This document shows positions 25,281-33,738 of a stretch of 38,511 bases of DNA, in pieces (within the stretch, counting starts at the first letter, position 1; the number at the start of each line of letters is the position of its first letter). The notes under the pieces were generated by a model, which did not search any database, was not told the DNA's origin, and was given only the letters and a program-made list of their open reading frames with translations. The stretch is from contig DATKQM010000036.1 in assembly GCA_035532735.1 (NCBI GenBank), forward strand, positions 1 through 38,511, written 5' to 3'. A program made the position numbers and the translations under genes. The DNA is from Chersky-840 sp035532735. Lineage in GTDB: Bacteria; Actinomycetota; Acidimicrobiia; Acidimicrobiales; UBA8190.

Positions 25281-26366
25281 TCAGAGCTCCTCTGCGAAGT
25301 TGCCCTCGAGGCGCCCGAACACGACCATGGCACCGAGGAGGAGGACCAGAGAGACCCCCAGGACGATGAGGTCCGACGTCACGTACCAGTGGATCCCGTA
25401 CCGGGCCATGACCCCGTCGGGGATCAGCTTGTGGATGGAGTTCCCCGACGGCAGCTTGGTGAGCAGCGTGGAGCGGGGATGGACGACGTTGTAGAAGACC
25501 CGCTGGAACGACATCACCACCGGGGACACGGGGTTGGCGAAGTACACCCAGATCAGATGGGACCCGGGAATCCCGAGGATGGTGTGTTTGATGAGCCCCT
25601 GTTGGACGCGGCCCGAGTACGGGTAAATGCCGGGGATGGCCCAGAACCAGGCCATGAGGAGCACCTCGACCAGGTGCTGGGTATCACGCAGGTAGACGTT
25701 GACCGCCGAGAGGAAGACCGCCAGGGCCGCCGCGAACACGATAATTGCCGCCAACGCCGGGATCACGAGCCACAGTGCGCTCCAGTCGGGCCGATGCCAG
25801 AAGGCGATCATGAACGCCAGCAGGACGATGGACTGGAACAAGAAGAACATGAAGGCCGACCCCACCGCCGCCAACGACAGGATCTCGCGCGGGAAGGCCA
25901 CCTTCTTGACGATGGCCGCATTGGACACGATCGTGCTGGTGCCGCCGAGCACGGCGGTCTGGAAGAGGTTCCAAACCAACATGGCCGAGAACATGTAGAT
26001 GACGAAGTTGGGGATGCCGTTAGGAAGGAAGAAGGTGAACAGCACATAGAACACGGCCAGGGTCAGCGCCGGATTGAGCATGGACCACAAGAACCCGAGC
26101 GCCGAGTTCTTGTACTTGACCTTGATCTCCTTGCGGACCAGGAAGAAGAACAGCTCGCGGGCCCGCCACAATTCGCCCAGCCGGAGCCAGATGCTCACCC
26201 GGGCGGCGACGACCCTGGTGGGCTTGGACCGTCCCGCGATGCGCTGGGCACGCTCGGCGATGGCGCGTTCCATGGCATCCGCAGGTGCGGCGTCAGTCGC
26301 CTCGCCACCACCGACGGGAGCCGGCGGTTCGACCGCGGCCCCGACATCGGACTGGACGTCGGTCAT
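25281..26366 (-). CDS. Wzm-type polysaccharide ABC transporter permease (ABC-2)
   Basis: This 361-residue membrane protein is the permease partner of the Wzt-like ATPase. After a ~70-residue acidic/alanine-rich N-terminus come ELFFFLVRKEIKVKYKNSALGFLWSMLNP, a hallmark of Wzm/TagG proteins, and about six membrane helices (including LAVFYVLFTFFL, FVIYMFSAMLVWNLF, FFLFQSIVLLAFMIAF and IVLGVSLVLLLGAMVVF). ATG 26366 is preceded by GGAG at 7 nt. The longer frame to 26492 would overlap clpP and is rejected. The ATPase starts 7 bp downstream, so the two are one transcription unit. Confidence 0.92.
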   Translation of the reverse strand: MTDVQSDVGAAVEPPAPVGGGEATDAAPADAMERAIAERAQRIAGRSKPTRVVAARVSIWLRLGELWRARELFFFLVRKEIKVKYKNSALGFLWSMLNPALTLAVFYVLFTFFLPNGIPNFVIYMFSAMLVWNLFQTAVLGGTSTIVSNAAIVKKVAFPREILSLAAVGSAFMFFLFQSIVLLAFMIAFWHRPDWSALWLVIPALAAIIVFAAALAVFLSAVNVYLRDTQHLVEVLLMAWFWAIPGIYPYSGRVQQGLIKHTILGIPGSHLIWVYFANPVSPVVMSFQRVFYNVVHPRSTLLTKLPSGNSIHKLIPDGVMARYGIHWYVTSDLIVLGVSLVLLLGAMVVFGRLEGNFAEEL

Positions 26367-26400
26367 CGGATCGCTCCGTGCAAACCTCCGGGCCCCGTGC

Positions 26401-27039
26401 TCAGCGGGCAGCCGCCTGGGGCGTGGAATGTTCGATGACCCGGTCGATGAACCCGTAGTCCTTCGCCTCTTCGGCGGTGAACCACCGGTCACGGTCAGAG
26501 TCCGCCTCGATCCGTTCGATGGGCTGGCCGGTGTGGAGGGCGATCCGCTCGGCCATCATCCGCTTGAGGTAGACGATCTGCTCCGCCTGGATGGCGATGT
26601 CGGTGGCCTGGCCCTGCATCTGCCCCGAGGGCTGGTGCATGAGGATCCGGCTGTGGGGCAGGGCGAAACGCTTGCCAGGCGCTCCGGCGCAGAGAAGGAA
26701 CTGCCCCATCGACGCAGCCAGACCAACACAGATGGTGCTCACGTCGCAGCTGACGTACTGCATGGTGTCGTAGATGGCGAGCCCGTCGGTGACCGAGCCC
26801 CCAGGCGAGTTGACGTAGAGCGCGATGTCACGCTCGCTGTTCTCGGCCGCGAGCAGAAGGAGCTGGGCACAGACCTGATTCGCCACGACTTCGTCGATGG
26901 CGCTCCCCAAGAAGATGATGCGCTCTTTCAGGAGGCGCTGGAAGACGTCGGCCGAGGCCAGGTCGGGCAGGTTTCCCGACCTCATCGACGGGGACGGGTC
27001 TGCGACCAGGGGTGATCCGTTTCCGGGGTGTGATGCCAT
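26401..27039 (-). CDS. clpP: ATP-dependent Clp protease proteolytic subunit
   Basis: This 212-residue serine peptidase forms the barrel of the Clp protease, working with ClpX or ClpC. The triad is complete: S110 in GLAASMGQ, H135 in ILMHQPSG and D184 in DSDRDRWF, with spacings of 25 and 49 residues as in E. coli ClpP. It has the usual handle and N-loop regions. A TAGCCT element stands 6 nt before the ATG, consistent with a leaderless mRNA. It lies 34 bp upstream of the exporter genes, on the same strand, without clpX or a second clpP nearby. Other ClpP paralogues are expected elsewhere in such genomes. Confidence 0.97.
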   Translation of the reverse strand: MASHPGNGSPLVADPSPSMRSGNLPDLASADVFQRLLKERIIFLGSAIDEVVANQVCAQLLLLAAENSERDIALYVNSPGGSVTDGLAIYDTMQYVSCDVSTICVGLAASMGQFLLCAGAPGKRFALPHSRILMHQPSGQMQGQATDIAIQAEQIVYLKRMMAERIALHTGQPIERIEADSDRDRWFTAEEAKDYGFIDRVIEHSTPQAAAR

Positions 27040-27045
27040 GCCACG

Positions 27046-27051
27046 AGGCTA
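27046..27051 (-). promoter_or_regulatory. Leaderless -10 element of clpP
   Basis: On the minus strand TAGCCT (27051-27046) ends 6 nt before the clpP ATG (27039), placing the transcript start at or next to the A of ATG. No strong -35 was seen (CCGACC at a 17-nt spacer). No Shine-Dalgarno precedes the ATG, which agrees with a leaderless start. Confidence 0.4.
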
Positions 27052-27097
27052 CCTGGGATGTCGGCGTGGGTCGGGCAGGGTGCAGGAGGCGGCCCGA

Positions 27098-27103
27098 TAG
27101 GCT
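27098..27103 (+). promoter_or_regulatory. Candidate -10 element for tRNA-Leu
   Basis: TAGGCT (27098-27103) matches the TANNNT -10 type and lies 43 nt before the tRNA. It faces away from the clpP element on the other strand. No clear -35 was found. Confidence 0.3.
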
Positions 27104-27146
27104 CGACGTGTCCCGGCAGGCGGCGCGATGCCGGCGGACGGGCGCT

Positions 27147-27227
27147 GCGGGCGTGGCGGAACGGTAGACGCGCGGGGTTTAGGTCCCCGTCCCTTCGGGG
27201 GTGGAGGTTCGACTCCTCTCGCCCGCA
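27147..27227 (+). tRNA. tRNA-Leu (anticodon UAG)
   Basis: An 81-nt class II tRNA folds cleanly. Acceptor GCGGGCG/CGCCCGC (27147-27153 with 27220-27226) has discriminator A at 27227. The D-stem is GCG/CGC. The anticodon stem CGGGG/CCCCG (27173-27177 with 27185-27189) carries loop TTTAGGT. The variable arm is long (27190-27202, CCC-TTC-GGG), and the T-arm loop is TTCGACT. The anticodon TAG at 27180-27182 reads CUA/CUG leucine codons. CCA is not encoded. No integrase or att duplication was seen beside it. Confidence 0.95.
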
Positions 27228-27298
27228 CTTGGCTCTCTGATGGCGCGCCTCACCTCCAGGTGTTCAGCACCCTGCCACCGACCTGATGCAATAGAGCC

Positions 27299-28897
27299 AT
27301 GATCACGGGCCGCGACATCACCATCGAGATCGGTGGACGGACTCTCCTACGCGACGCGTCGTTCATGGTCGGGCCCGACGACAAGGTCGGCCTGGTGGGC
27401 CGAAACGGGACGGGAAAGTCCTCGCTGGTATCGGTCATCTGCCGCCAGGTCCCACCCCACCTGCGCGTGGCGGGCGACGTGGACATCCAAGGGACCATCG
27501 GCTTTCTCCCTCAGGTGCCCGCCGTCGGTGGGCTCGGGCTGGAGCCCACAGGGTTCTCCCACGTGCTGTCGGCCCGTGGCCTCGACGTCCTCGACGAAGA
27601 ACTGCACAAGGCCCGCCGAGCCGTGGCGGCAGAGCCGACCACCGAGGCCATCGCTACGTTCTCAGATCTCGAGGAGCGCTACGGGGCCGTGGGCGGCTAC
27701 AACCTCGAAGGTGACATCGCCCGACTGGCCGAGGGAATCGGGCTCCGCCAGGACGTCTTGTTCGACGACATCGACTCGCTCTCGGGAGGTCAGCGCCGAC
27801 GCGTCGACATCGTCCGGGTCCTGTTCGGACAGCCAGACACCCTCGTCCTCGACGAGCCCACGAACCACCTCGACCTCGCAGCCAAGCGCTGGCTCACCGC
27901 AGAGCTGTCGCGGTTTCCCGGGGCGATGCTCGTCATCAGCCACGATCTGAAGTTGCTCGACCGCGTCATCACGAAAGTCCTGAGCCTCGCGGAAGGAGGA
28001 CTGCGGGAGTTCAAGGGCAACTACACGGCCTTCCGTTCCCAACTGACCGCCGACATCGAGCAGCGCGAGAAGAAGCGCACCCTCGAAGACAGACAGATCC
28101 GCAAACTCAGCACGCTGGCCGACTCCATGCGGGCCAGTACCGAGGACCGTGCCCGCAAGGCGAAGGTCCTCGACCGCAGGGTGGAAAAGATGAAAGGCAA
28201 CCGCACCGAGCTAGTCAAGCGCGAGCGCAAGACCCGCTTTCGTCTCCCCACGCCGGCGCGCTCGGGCTCCATTCCCCTCACCGTGCACGGGGTCGAGGTC
28301 TCCTACGGGGCCAAGAAGGTGCTCCGCAGGATCGAATTCGTCGTCGGGCGCGGCGACCGGGTCGTGGTCATCGGACGCAACGGGGCCGGCAAGAGCAGCC
28401 TGTTGCGCTGTCTCGCCTCGGTCCAGGAGCCGACCCAAGGCAAGGTGGAGATCGGGCACAACGTCTCGCTGGGGTACTTCGCGCAGGAGCACGAGCAGCT
28501 CGACCCTGCTGTCTGTGCCTTGGAGCAGATCGACGACAGTGTGCTGCGGACGGTGTCCGAGCGACGCGCCCTGTTGGGCTCGTTCGGGCTCACCGGAGGC
28601 ACGGCCGAGCAGCTGCCGGCGTCGTTGTCAGGAGGAGAGCGCGCCAAGTTGAGCCTGGCGATGTTGTCGGCCGGGCGCGCCAACCTTCTGGTACTCGACG
28701 AGCCCACCAACAACCTCGATCCCGCCTCGGTCGAAGCCGTGGGCGAGATGCTCAGCACCTGGCCCGGGACCGTCCTGGCGGTGAGCCACGACCGTCCCTT
28801 TGTCGACGCCCTGCGTCCGACCCACGCCCTGCACCTACCCGAAGAGCGCTACGAATTGTGGCGCGAGGAATACCTCGAAGACGTCGAGATGCGATGA
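27299..28897 (+). CDS. ABC-F family ATPase (ribosome-associated type)
   Basis: This 532-residue cytoplasmic protein has two ABC domains and no membrane segments, so it is an ABC-F translation or ribosome factor rather than a transporter. Domain 1: Walker A GRNGTGKSS (34-42), LSGGQRRRVD, LVLDEPTNHLD. The linker (about 240-315) is highly charged (QREKKRTLEDRQIRKL, RARKAKVLDRRVEKMKG). Domain 2: GRNGAGKSS, LSGGERAKLSLA, LLVLDEPTNNLD, AVSHDRPF. Whether it is a housekeeping (EttA/Uup-like) or antibiotic-resistance member cannot be told. It starts 71 bp after the tRNA; a DinB-type gene follows after 34 bp. Confidence 0.93.
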   Translation: MITGRDITIEIGGRTLLRDASFMVGPDDKVGLVGRNGTGKSSLVSVICRQVPPHLRVAGDVDIQGTIGFLPQVPAVGGLGLEPTGFSHVLSARGLDVLDEELHKARRAVAAEPTTEAIATFSDLEERYGAVGGYNLEGDIARLAEGIGLRQDVLFDDIDSLSGGQRRRVDIVRVLFGQPDTLVLDEPTNHLDLAAKRWLTAELSRFPGAMLVISHDLKLLDRVITKVLSLAEGGLREFKGNYTAFRSQLTADIEQREKKRTLEDRQIRKLSTLADSMRASTEDRARKAKVLDRRVEKMKGNRTELVKRERKTRFRLPTPARSGSIPLTVHGVEVSYGAKKVLRRIEFVVGRGDRVVVIGRNGAGKSSLLRCLASVQEPTQGKVEIGHNVSLGYFAQEHEQLDPAVCALEQIDDSVLRTVSERRALLGSFGLTGGTAEQLPASLSGGERAKLSLAMLSAGRANLLVLDEPTNNLDPASVEAVGEMLSTWPGTVLAVSHDRPFVDALRPTHALHLPEERYELWREEYLEDVEMR

Positions 28898-28931
28898 CGC
28901 GGGTGCCGACCCGCCCGAACAAGGAGTTGGT

Positions 28932-29501
28932 ATGAACGACGTGACCCACCTCGCCACCTCACAAGCCGAGATCAGACGACGAGTGGCGTCCATCGGTGCG
29001 GGGCAGTGGGATCTCCCCACCCCGTGCACCGACTGGACCGTCACCAAGCTCGTCTTGCACTTGATCGAGGGAAGCCGCATGGCTGTCTCGCTCCTCCAAG
29101 GGGCGTCTGCTGAGGAAAGTCGGTCGGTGTTCGGCATGGCCCATGGCCCGGACCTCGTGGCCGAGCTCGACGTCGCGTTCAACGACGAGCTCGCCGCTTT
29201 TGCAACGCCGGGCGCGTTCGAGACGGTGGTGCATCACCCTGCCGCGGGGGACGTTCCGGGCTTCACCGTCTATCAGTTCAGGACCTCGGACTATCTGCTG
29301 CACGGTTGGGACTTGGCCCGGGCGGTGGGGGGTGACGAATCACTGGACGAAGCTCTGGTGCTCCTCACCTGGGAAGGCATGCAGCCCATGGCGCCGTTCA
29401 TCGCCGACATCGGGATGTTCGGTAGCGGCCCGAGCGGCACCGTGGCGGAAGACGCACCCTTGCAGCAGCGGCTCCTGGACCTCACGGGCCGCCGACCGTA
29501 G
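28932..29501 (+). CDS. TIGR03086-like/mycothiol-dependent DinB-fold protein
   Basis: This 189-residue protein resembles the actinobacterial maleylpyruvate isomerase N-terminal/DinB family. The conserved LPTPCTDWTVTKLVLHLIEG carries the first metal-ligand histidine, and DYLLHGWDLARAVG carries the HxxxD-type ligands near residue 125. These proteins are four-helix metal-binding folds often linked to mycothiol chemistry; the reaction here is unknown. The ATG at 28932 follows AAGGAG at 5 nt; the open frame upstream is shadow of the ABC-F gene. Confidence 0.85.
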   Translation: MNDVTHLATSQAEIRRRVASIGAGQWDLPTPCTDWTVTKLVLHLIEGSRMAVSLLQGASAEESRSVFGMAHGPDLVAELDVAFNDELAAFATPGAFETVVHHPAAGDVPGFTVYQFRTSDYLLHGWDLARAVGGDESLDEALVLLTWEGMQPMAPFIADIGMFGSGPSGTVAEDAPLQQRLLDLTGRRP

Positions 29502-29511
29502 CGGTACCGTC

Positions 29512-30045
29512 ATGGCCTCGTACATCGCCATGCTCCGGGGGATCAACGTCGGAGGCCGCGCCAAGGTCTCCATGGCGGACCTTCGCGCCACCTTCTCCGA
29601 CATGGGCTACGGCGAGGTCGAGACCTACATCCAAAGTGGCAACGTCATGTTCGGCGCGTCGGGATCTGCCACCAAGCTCCAATCGACCATCGAACAGGGC
29701 CTCGAGGACCGATTTGGACTCGGTATCAAGGTCGTCCTGCGCACGAGAGCCCAACTCGAGAAGGCCATCGTCGACAACCCGTTGGCTGACGGCCGACGCG
29801 ACGACGCCAAGCTGCATGTGACGTTCCTGGGCGCCGCGCCGGCATCGTCTCTGGTCTCGAGCCTCGACACCGGGGGATTCCTCCCCGACGAGTTCGCGGT
29901 ACGAGGCCGGGACGTCTACGTCCACTGTCCCGAGGGTTACGGCCGCACAAAGCTCAACAACGCCTTCTTCGAGCGCACCTTCGGGGTCACCGCCACGACG
30001 CGCACCGTTCGGACCGTGACCACACTCGTCGCCATGGCGGCCTGA
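29512..30045 (+). CDS. DUF1697 family protein
   Basis: This 177-residue protein has the DUF1697 signature: MASYIAMLRGINVGG at the start, MADLRATFSDMGYGEVETYIQSGNVMF, then KLHVTFL and the C-terminal GRTKLNNAFFERTFGVTATTRTVRTV. The family is widespread and its function is unknown; no catalytic residues can be named. ATG 29512 is chosen because the family motif begins exactly there. It follows the DinB-type gene by 10 bp and is probably cotranscribed. Confidence 0.93.
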   Translation: MASYIAMLRGINVGGRAKVSMADLRATFSDMGYGEVETYIQSGNVMFGASGSATKLQSTIEQGLEDRFGLGIKVVLRTRAQLEKAIVDNPLADGRRDDAKLHVTFLGAAPASSLVSSLDTGGFLPDEFAVRGRDVYVHCPEGYGRTKLNNAFFERTFGVTATTRTVRTVTTLVAMAA

Positions 30046-30163
30046 ACCCTGAGCACCGCCACACCCACCTGAACGGGTCCGGCGTCACCGATTCGGGCCC
30101 GTCGGGACTGTCAGGAAATCCACAGGTGGCCTTGACGGGGTCCACCGGTGCGGTCGAGACACT

Positions 30164-31498
30164 GTGGCCGTGGTTCAGCCGGCGACTCTGCAATCCGATG
30201 CCCACCACTCGCTGGACGGCGCGCCGGGCGAAGTCGAGACCGCCCCGGTGGCTGCGGCCCTCTCGTTGCTCCGCTCGGCGGGGCCACAGGTCGACATCGC
30301 CATACCCGTCTACGACGAAGAAGCAGACCTCGAGGCGAGCGTCCGGAGGTTGCACGGCTTTTTGAGCACCGAGCTGCCGTTCAGCTTTCGGATCACCGTG
30401 GTCGACAACGCCAGTACCGACCACACCTGGGCAATCGCCCGCTCCCTCGAATCCGAGCTGCCCGGTGTCCTCGCCGTCCACCTCGAGGAGAAGGGCCGAG
30501 GGCGGGCGTTGCGCCATGTGTGGTCGCGCAGCGAGGCAGCAGTTCTCGCCTACATGGACGTCGATCTCTCCACCGACCTTGCGGCCGTGCTCCCCTTGGT
30601 GGCCCCGCTGCTGTCGGGCCACAGCGACATGGCCATCGGGACCCGTCTGGCCCACGGAGCCCGGGTGGTGCGGGGCACCAAGCGCGAGGTCATCTCGCGC
30701 TGTTACAACTTCTTGCTCCGAGCCACGTTGTCTACCGGATTCTCCGATGCCCAGTGCGGGTTCAAGGCAATTCGCGCCGATCGGGCCCGGGCCTTGCTTC
30801 CGCTGGTCAAGGACACCGGGTGGTTCTTCGACACCGAGCTCCTGTTCCTGGCCGAGCTCGCCGGCATGCGCATCCACGAGGTCCCGGTGGACTGGGTCGA
30901 CGACCCCGACTCGCGCGTCGACCTCGTCACGACCGCGGTCGAAGACCTCAAAGGAGTCGCCCGACTGGCCCGCGGCCTGGTCACTGGAAGCCTGCCTCTG
31001 ACCACGCTCTTGGAATCAGCCTCGGCCGAGCGCGCCGTGGCGGCGCGTCCGGGGCTGTTCGCACAATTGGCCCGTTTCTCGGTGGTGGGTGTCGTGAGCA
31101 CCGCAGCCTACGTGCTGCTCTATGTGGCGTTGCGTGGTGCCATGGGCGCCCTGGGCGCCAACGCGCTCGCATTGTTCGTGACCGCAGTGGCCAACACCGC
31201 CGTGAACCGGGGGGTGACGTTCGGGGTTCGGAGCCCCAAGGACCATCTCCGCCACCAGCTCCAAGGCATCGTCGTCTTCACCCTGGGCCTTGCTCTCACC
31301 ACCGGCGCCCTGGCCGCCCTGCACGGACTGGCACCGCGAGTCGGGCGTGGCCTCGAGATCGCCGTCCTCGTGATCGCCGGCGCCGTCGCCACCGTGGTGC
31401 GATTCGCCCTCTTCCGCTCCTGGGTCTTCCCCGGAGCGTCACGCGCATCAACCCCGTCCACGTCCCTGCCGTCACTGATGTCGAGGAGCGCACGATGA
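30164..31498 (+). CDS. GT2-GtrA fusion: polyprenyl-phosphate glycosyltransferase with membrane domain
   Basis: This 444-residue protein joins a DPM1-type GT2 domain to a GtrA-like membrane domain. GT2 part: DIAIPVYDEEADLEASV (44-60), VVDNASTDHTW, YMDVDLST (DXD-type site at 132-134), the RG-containing loop RVVRGTKREVISRCYNFLLR and DAQCGFKAIR. GtrA part (about 295-430): four hydrophobic helices with FSVVGVVSTAAYVLLYVAL and NRGVTFG. It probably loads a sugar onto polyprenyl phosphate and helps flip it for the GT39 enzyme encoded next, as in B. subtilis YkcC/YkcB. GTG 30164 is the longest start and GTG 30170 is also possible. The ATGA overlap at 31495 couples the pair. Confidence 0.92.
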   Translation: MAVVQPATLQSDAHHSLDGAPGEVETAPVAAALSLLRSAGPQVDIAIPVYDEEADLEASVRRLHGFLSTELPFSFRITVVDNASTDHTWAIARSLESELPGVLAVHLEEKGRGRALRHVWSRSEAAVLAYMDVDLSTDLAAVLPLVAPLLSGHSDMAIGTRLAHGARVVRGTKREVISRCYNFLLRATLSTGFSDAQCGFKAIRADRARALLPLVKDTGWFFDTELLFLAELAGMRIHEVPVDWVDDPDSRVDLVTTAVEDLKGVARLARGLVTGSLPLTTLLESASAERAVAARPGLFAQLARFSVVGVVSTAAYVLLYVALRGAMGALGANALALFVTAVANTAVNRGVTFGVRSPKDHLRHQLQGIVVFTLGLALTTGALAALHGLAPRVGRGLEIAVLVIAGAVATVVRFALFRSWVFPGASRASTPSTSLPSLMSRSAR

Positions 31499-33735
31499 CG
31501 ACCGATGTCCTACCCCTCGAGCCCAACGTCGAGCTACCCGTCGACTCGCTCCTCGTGCCCGACCAACGCGACCAACGCGACCAACCACCCCACTACGGCC
31601 GGGTCCGTCGGCTGTGGCGAGGGCGGCCCGGCGACCCGCCCTGGGTGCGGCCCGCCCTGCTGACGCTGTTGGTCGGCACCGCGGTGCTATATCTCTGGGG
31701 GCTGGGCGCTTCGGGCTGGGCCAACTCCTTCTACTCTGCGGCGGTCCAAGCCGGCACCAAGAGCTGGAAGGCGTTCTTCTTCGGTTCCTCGGACGCGTCG
31801 AACTTCATCACGGTGGACAAGCCACCGGCGTCGCTGTGGGTCATGGAGATCTCGGCGCGACTCTTCGGCGTCAACGCGTGGAGCATCCTCGTTCCCCAGG
31901 CCCTCGAGGGAGTGGCGTCGGTGGCCGTGCTCTACGCGGCGGTGCGGCGTTCGTTCCGACCTGGCGCCGCGCTCCTGGCCGGGCTGGTGCTCGCCACCAC
32001 GCCGGTCGCAGCCCTCATGTTCCGCTACAACAACCCCGATGCACTCCTGGTGCTCTTGCTCACCGTGGCGGCCTACGCCACGGTCCGGGCCCTCGAACGC
32101 GCCAACACCTGGTGGCTGGTGCTCGCCATGAGCGCGGTGGGAACCGGATTCATCACCAAGATGCTCCAAGCCTTCCTGGTCGTCCCCGCCCTGGGCCTCG
32201 TCTACCTCATCGCCGCTCCCACGCCGCTGCGTCGACGCATCGTCCAACTCGCCGTGGGTGCGGTGGCCCTGGTGGTCTCGGCGGGGTGGTGGGTGGCCGC
32301 CGTGGCTCTGACCCCGGCCGCCGATCGGCCCTATGTCGGGGGGTCCCAGGACAACAACATCTTGAACCTGATCTTCGGGTACAACGGGTTGGGACGCATC
32401 TCGGGGAGCGAGAGCGGCAGCGTGGGTGGGGCCGGTGCGGCCGGATCTCGCTGGGGCCCCACCGGTTGGCTGCGGTTCTTCGGCTCTGAGTTCGGGACCC
32501 AGATCTCCTGGCTCATCCCTGCCGCGCTCATCGTGGCTCTGGCGTCGTTGTGGCTGTGGCGACGGCGACCCCGCACCGACGCGGCGCGCAGCGCCATGTT
32601 GCTATGGAGCGGCTGGTTGATCGTGACCGCGGTGGTGATCAGCCTGGCCAAGGGGATCATCCACCCCTACTACTCGGTGGCAGCTGCTCCGGCCATCGGC
32701 GCCATGGTCGGTATCGGCGCCTCGGCGTTGTGGGAGAAGAGGTCCACGATCGTGGCGCGCGCCGCCTTGGCGGCCGCCCTGGCGGCGACCGCGGTGTGGT
32801 CGTACTTCCTCCTCGACCGGGCCCCGACGTGGATGCCCTGGCTGCGCAGCGCAGTCCTGGTGGTGGGGCTCGGGGTGGCGGTGTTCCTGATCATCACGCC
32901 CCGCCTGCGTGGCCAGGCTGCGCTCGCCCTCGGCGTGATCGGGGTGGGCGCGGCACTGGCCGGACCTGCCGCCTATGCCCTCGATACCGCCGCCACCGCG
33001 CATGCAGGGGCGATCCCCTCGGCGGGCCCGGCCGCCACCGCAGGACCGGGCGGGGCGCCTGGTGGTCCGGGAGGCACATTCGGAGGCGGCCCCGGTGGCG
33101 CCGTCACAAGACGACCCGGGAACACCGGTGGCCGATTCCCGGGTGGCTCGAGCACCGGCCGAGGTTCGACCCTTGGTCCCGGAGTGAGGTCGTCGGTCGG
33201 CTCGGCCGTCCCCGGTGGCAACGCCGCGACCGGTGTCCCGAGCGGCTCGCTCCCGTCGGGTGGCTCGTTCCCACCGGGTGGCTTCGGGGGGCCTCCCGGC
33301 GCACGGGCCGGCGCCAATGGCCGACTCCCGAGTTTCGGTGGGCGTGGGGGCGGAGGCCGAGCAGGCGGTGGAGGTTTCCTCTCGATCAGCACCCCGGGGA
33401 CCGCGCTCGTGAGGACCCTCGAGTCCAACGCGTCCGCGTACACCTGGGTCGCAGCCACGGTGAACTCGAACTCGGCCGCCGGATACCAACTGGCCACCGA
33501 CGACCCCGTCATGGCCATCGGCGGGTTCAACGGCACCGACCCCGCCCCGACGTTGGCCCAGTTCGAGCGGTACGTGGCCGACAAGAAGATCCACTACTTC
33601 GTCCCCGGCGGCACCGGGCCCGGCGCCAGTACCACGGGGACCACCGCGGGCCAGATCACGCAGTGGGTCGAGAGCCACTTCACGTCCAAGACCATCAACG
33701 GCGTCACCGTCTACGACCTGACCGCCTCCACTTGA
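31495..33735 (+). CDS. GT39-family polytopic glycosyltransferase (YkcB-like) with Gly-rich linker
   Basis: This 746-residue membrane enzyme belongs with ArnT/PMT-like GT39 transferases, which use polyprenyl-phosphate sugars outside the membrane. ANSFYSAAVQAGTKSWKAF and ITVDKPPASLWVME mark the first extracytoplasmic loop; DKPP is the GT39 hallmark. About a dozen hydrophobic helices run to residue ~500. Residues 505-630 are a glycine/proline/serine-rich linker (GGPGGTFGGGPGG, FGGRGGGGRAGGGG), then a soluble C-terminal domain (ESNASAYTWVAATVNSNSAA, IGGFNGTDPAPTLAQFERYV, IHYFVPGG). ATG 31495 follows GAGGAG and overlaps the GT2 stop. It probably glycosylates a lipid, polymer or protein at the surface; the target is unknown. 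Confidence 0.9.
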   Translation: MTTDVLPLEPNVELPVDSLLVPDQRDQRDQPPHYGRVRRLWRGRPGDPPWVRPALLTLLVGTAVLYLWGLGASGWANSFYSAAVQAGTKSWKAFFFGSSDASNFITVDKPPASLWVMEISARLFGVNAWSILVPQALEGVASVAVLYAAVRRSFRPGAALLAGLVLATTPVAALMFRYNNPDALLVLLLTVAAYATVRALERANTWWLVLAMSAVGTGFITKMLQAFLVVPALGLVYLIAAPTPLRRRIVQLAVGAVALVVSAGWWVAAVALTPAADRPYVGGSQDNNILNLIFGYNGLGRISGSESGSVGGAGAAGSRWGPTGWLRFFGSEFGTQISWLIPAALIVALASLWLWRRRPRTDAARSAMLLWSGWLIVTAVVISLAKGIIHPYYSVAAAPAIGAMVGIGASALWEKRSTIVARAALAAALAATAVWSYFLLDRAPTWMPWLRSAVLVVGLGVAVFLIITPRLRGQAALALGVIGVGAALAGPAAYALDTAATAHAGAIPSAGPAATAGPGGAPGGPGGTFGGGPGGAVTRRPGNTGGRFPGGSSTGRGSTLGPGVRSSVGSAVPGGNAATGVPSGSLPSGGSFPPGGFGGPPGARAGANGRLPSFGGRGGGGRAGGGGFLSISTPGTALVRTLESNASAYTWVAATVNSNSAAGYQLATDDPVMAIGGFNGTDPAPTLAQFERYVADKKIHYFVPGGTGPGASTTGTTAGQITQWVESHFTSKTINGVTVYDLTAST
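33007..33381 (+). repeat. Gly/Pro/Ser-rich low-complexity coding segment of the GT39 protein
   Basis: About 125 codons made of GGPGG, GGGPGG, PPGG and GRGGGG runs link the membrane part to the C-terminal domain. The segment is interrupted, not a perfect tandem repeat. It may be a flexible wall-spanning linker. Confidence 0.8.
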
Positions 33736-33738
33736 CCG

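Noticed and set aside
26367..26492. Longer start for the exporter permease
   Set aside because: It would overlap the clpP coding end, and the extra residues are Arg/Ser/Pro-rich. ATG 26366 has GGAG 7 nt upstream and fits the gap after clpP.
27147..27227. tRNA-Leu as an integration site for the adjoining glycan island
   Set aside because: No integrase, no att-like duplication of the tRNA end in the window, and clpP lies between the tRNA and the island.
30132..30163. Promoter for the GT2-GtrA gene (TTGACG at 30132-30137 with GACACT at 30158-30163)
   Set aside because: The spacer is 20 nt, outside the usual 16-18, and no better -10 lies at the right distance.
30148..31494. An N-terminal extension that would make the GT39 gene 1195 codons long
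   Set aside because: The added 449 codons overlap the well-supported GT2-GtrA gene in another frame and are Arg/Pro/Gly-rich without motifs. ATG 31495 has GAGGAG upstream and matches the family start.
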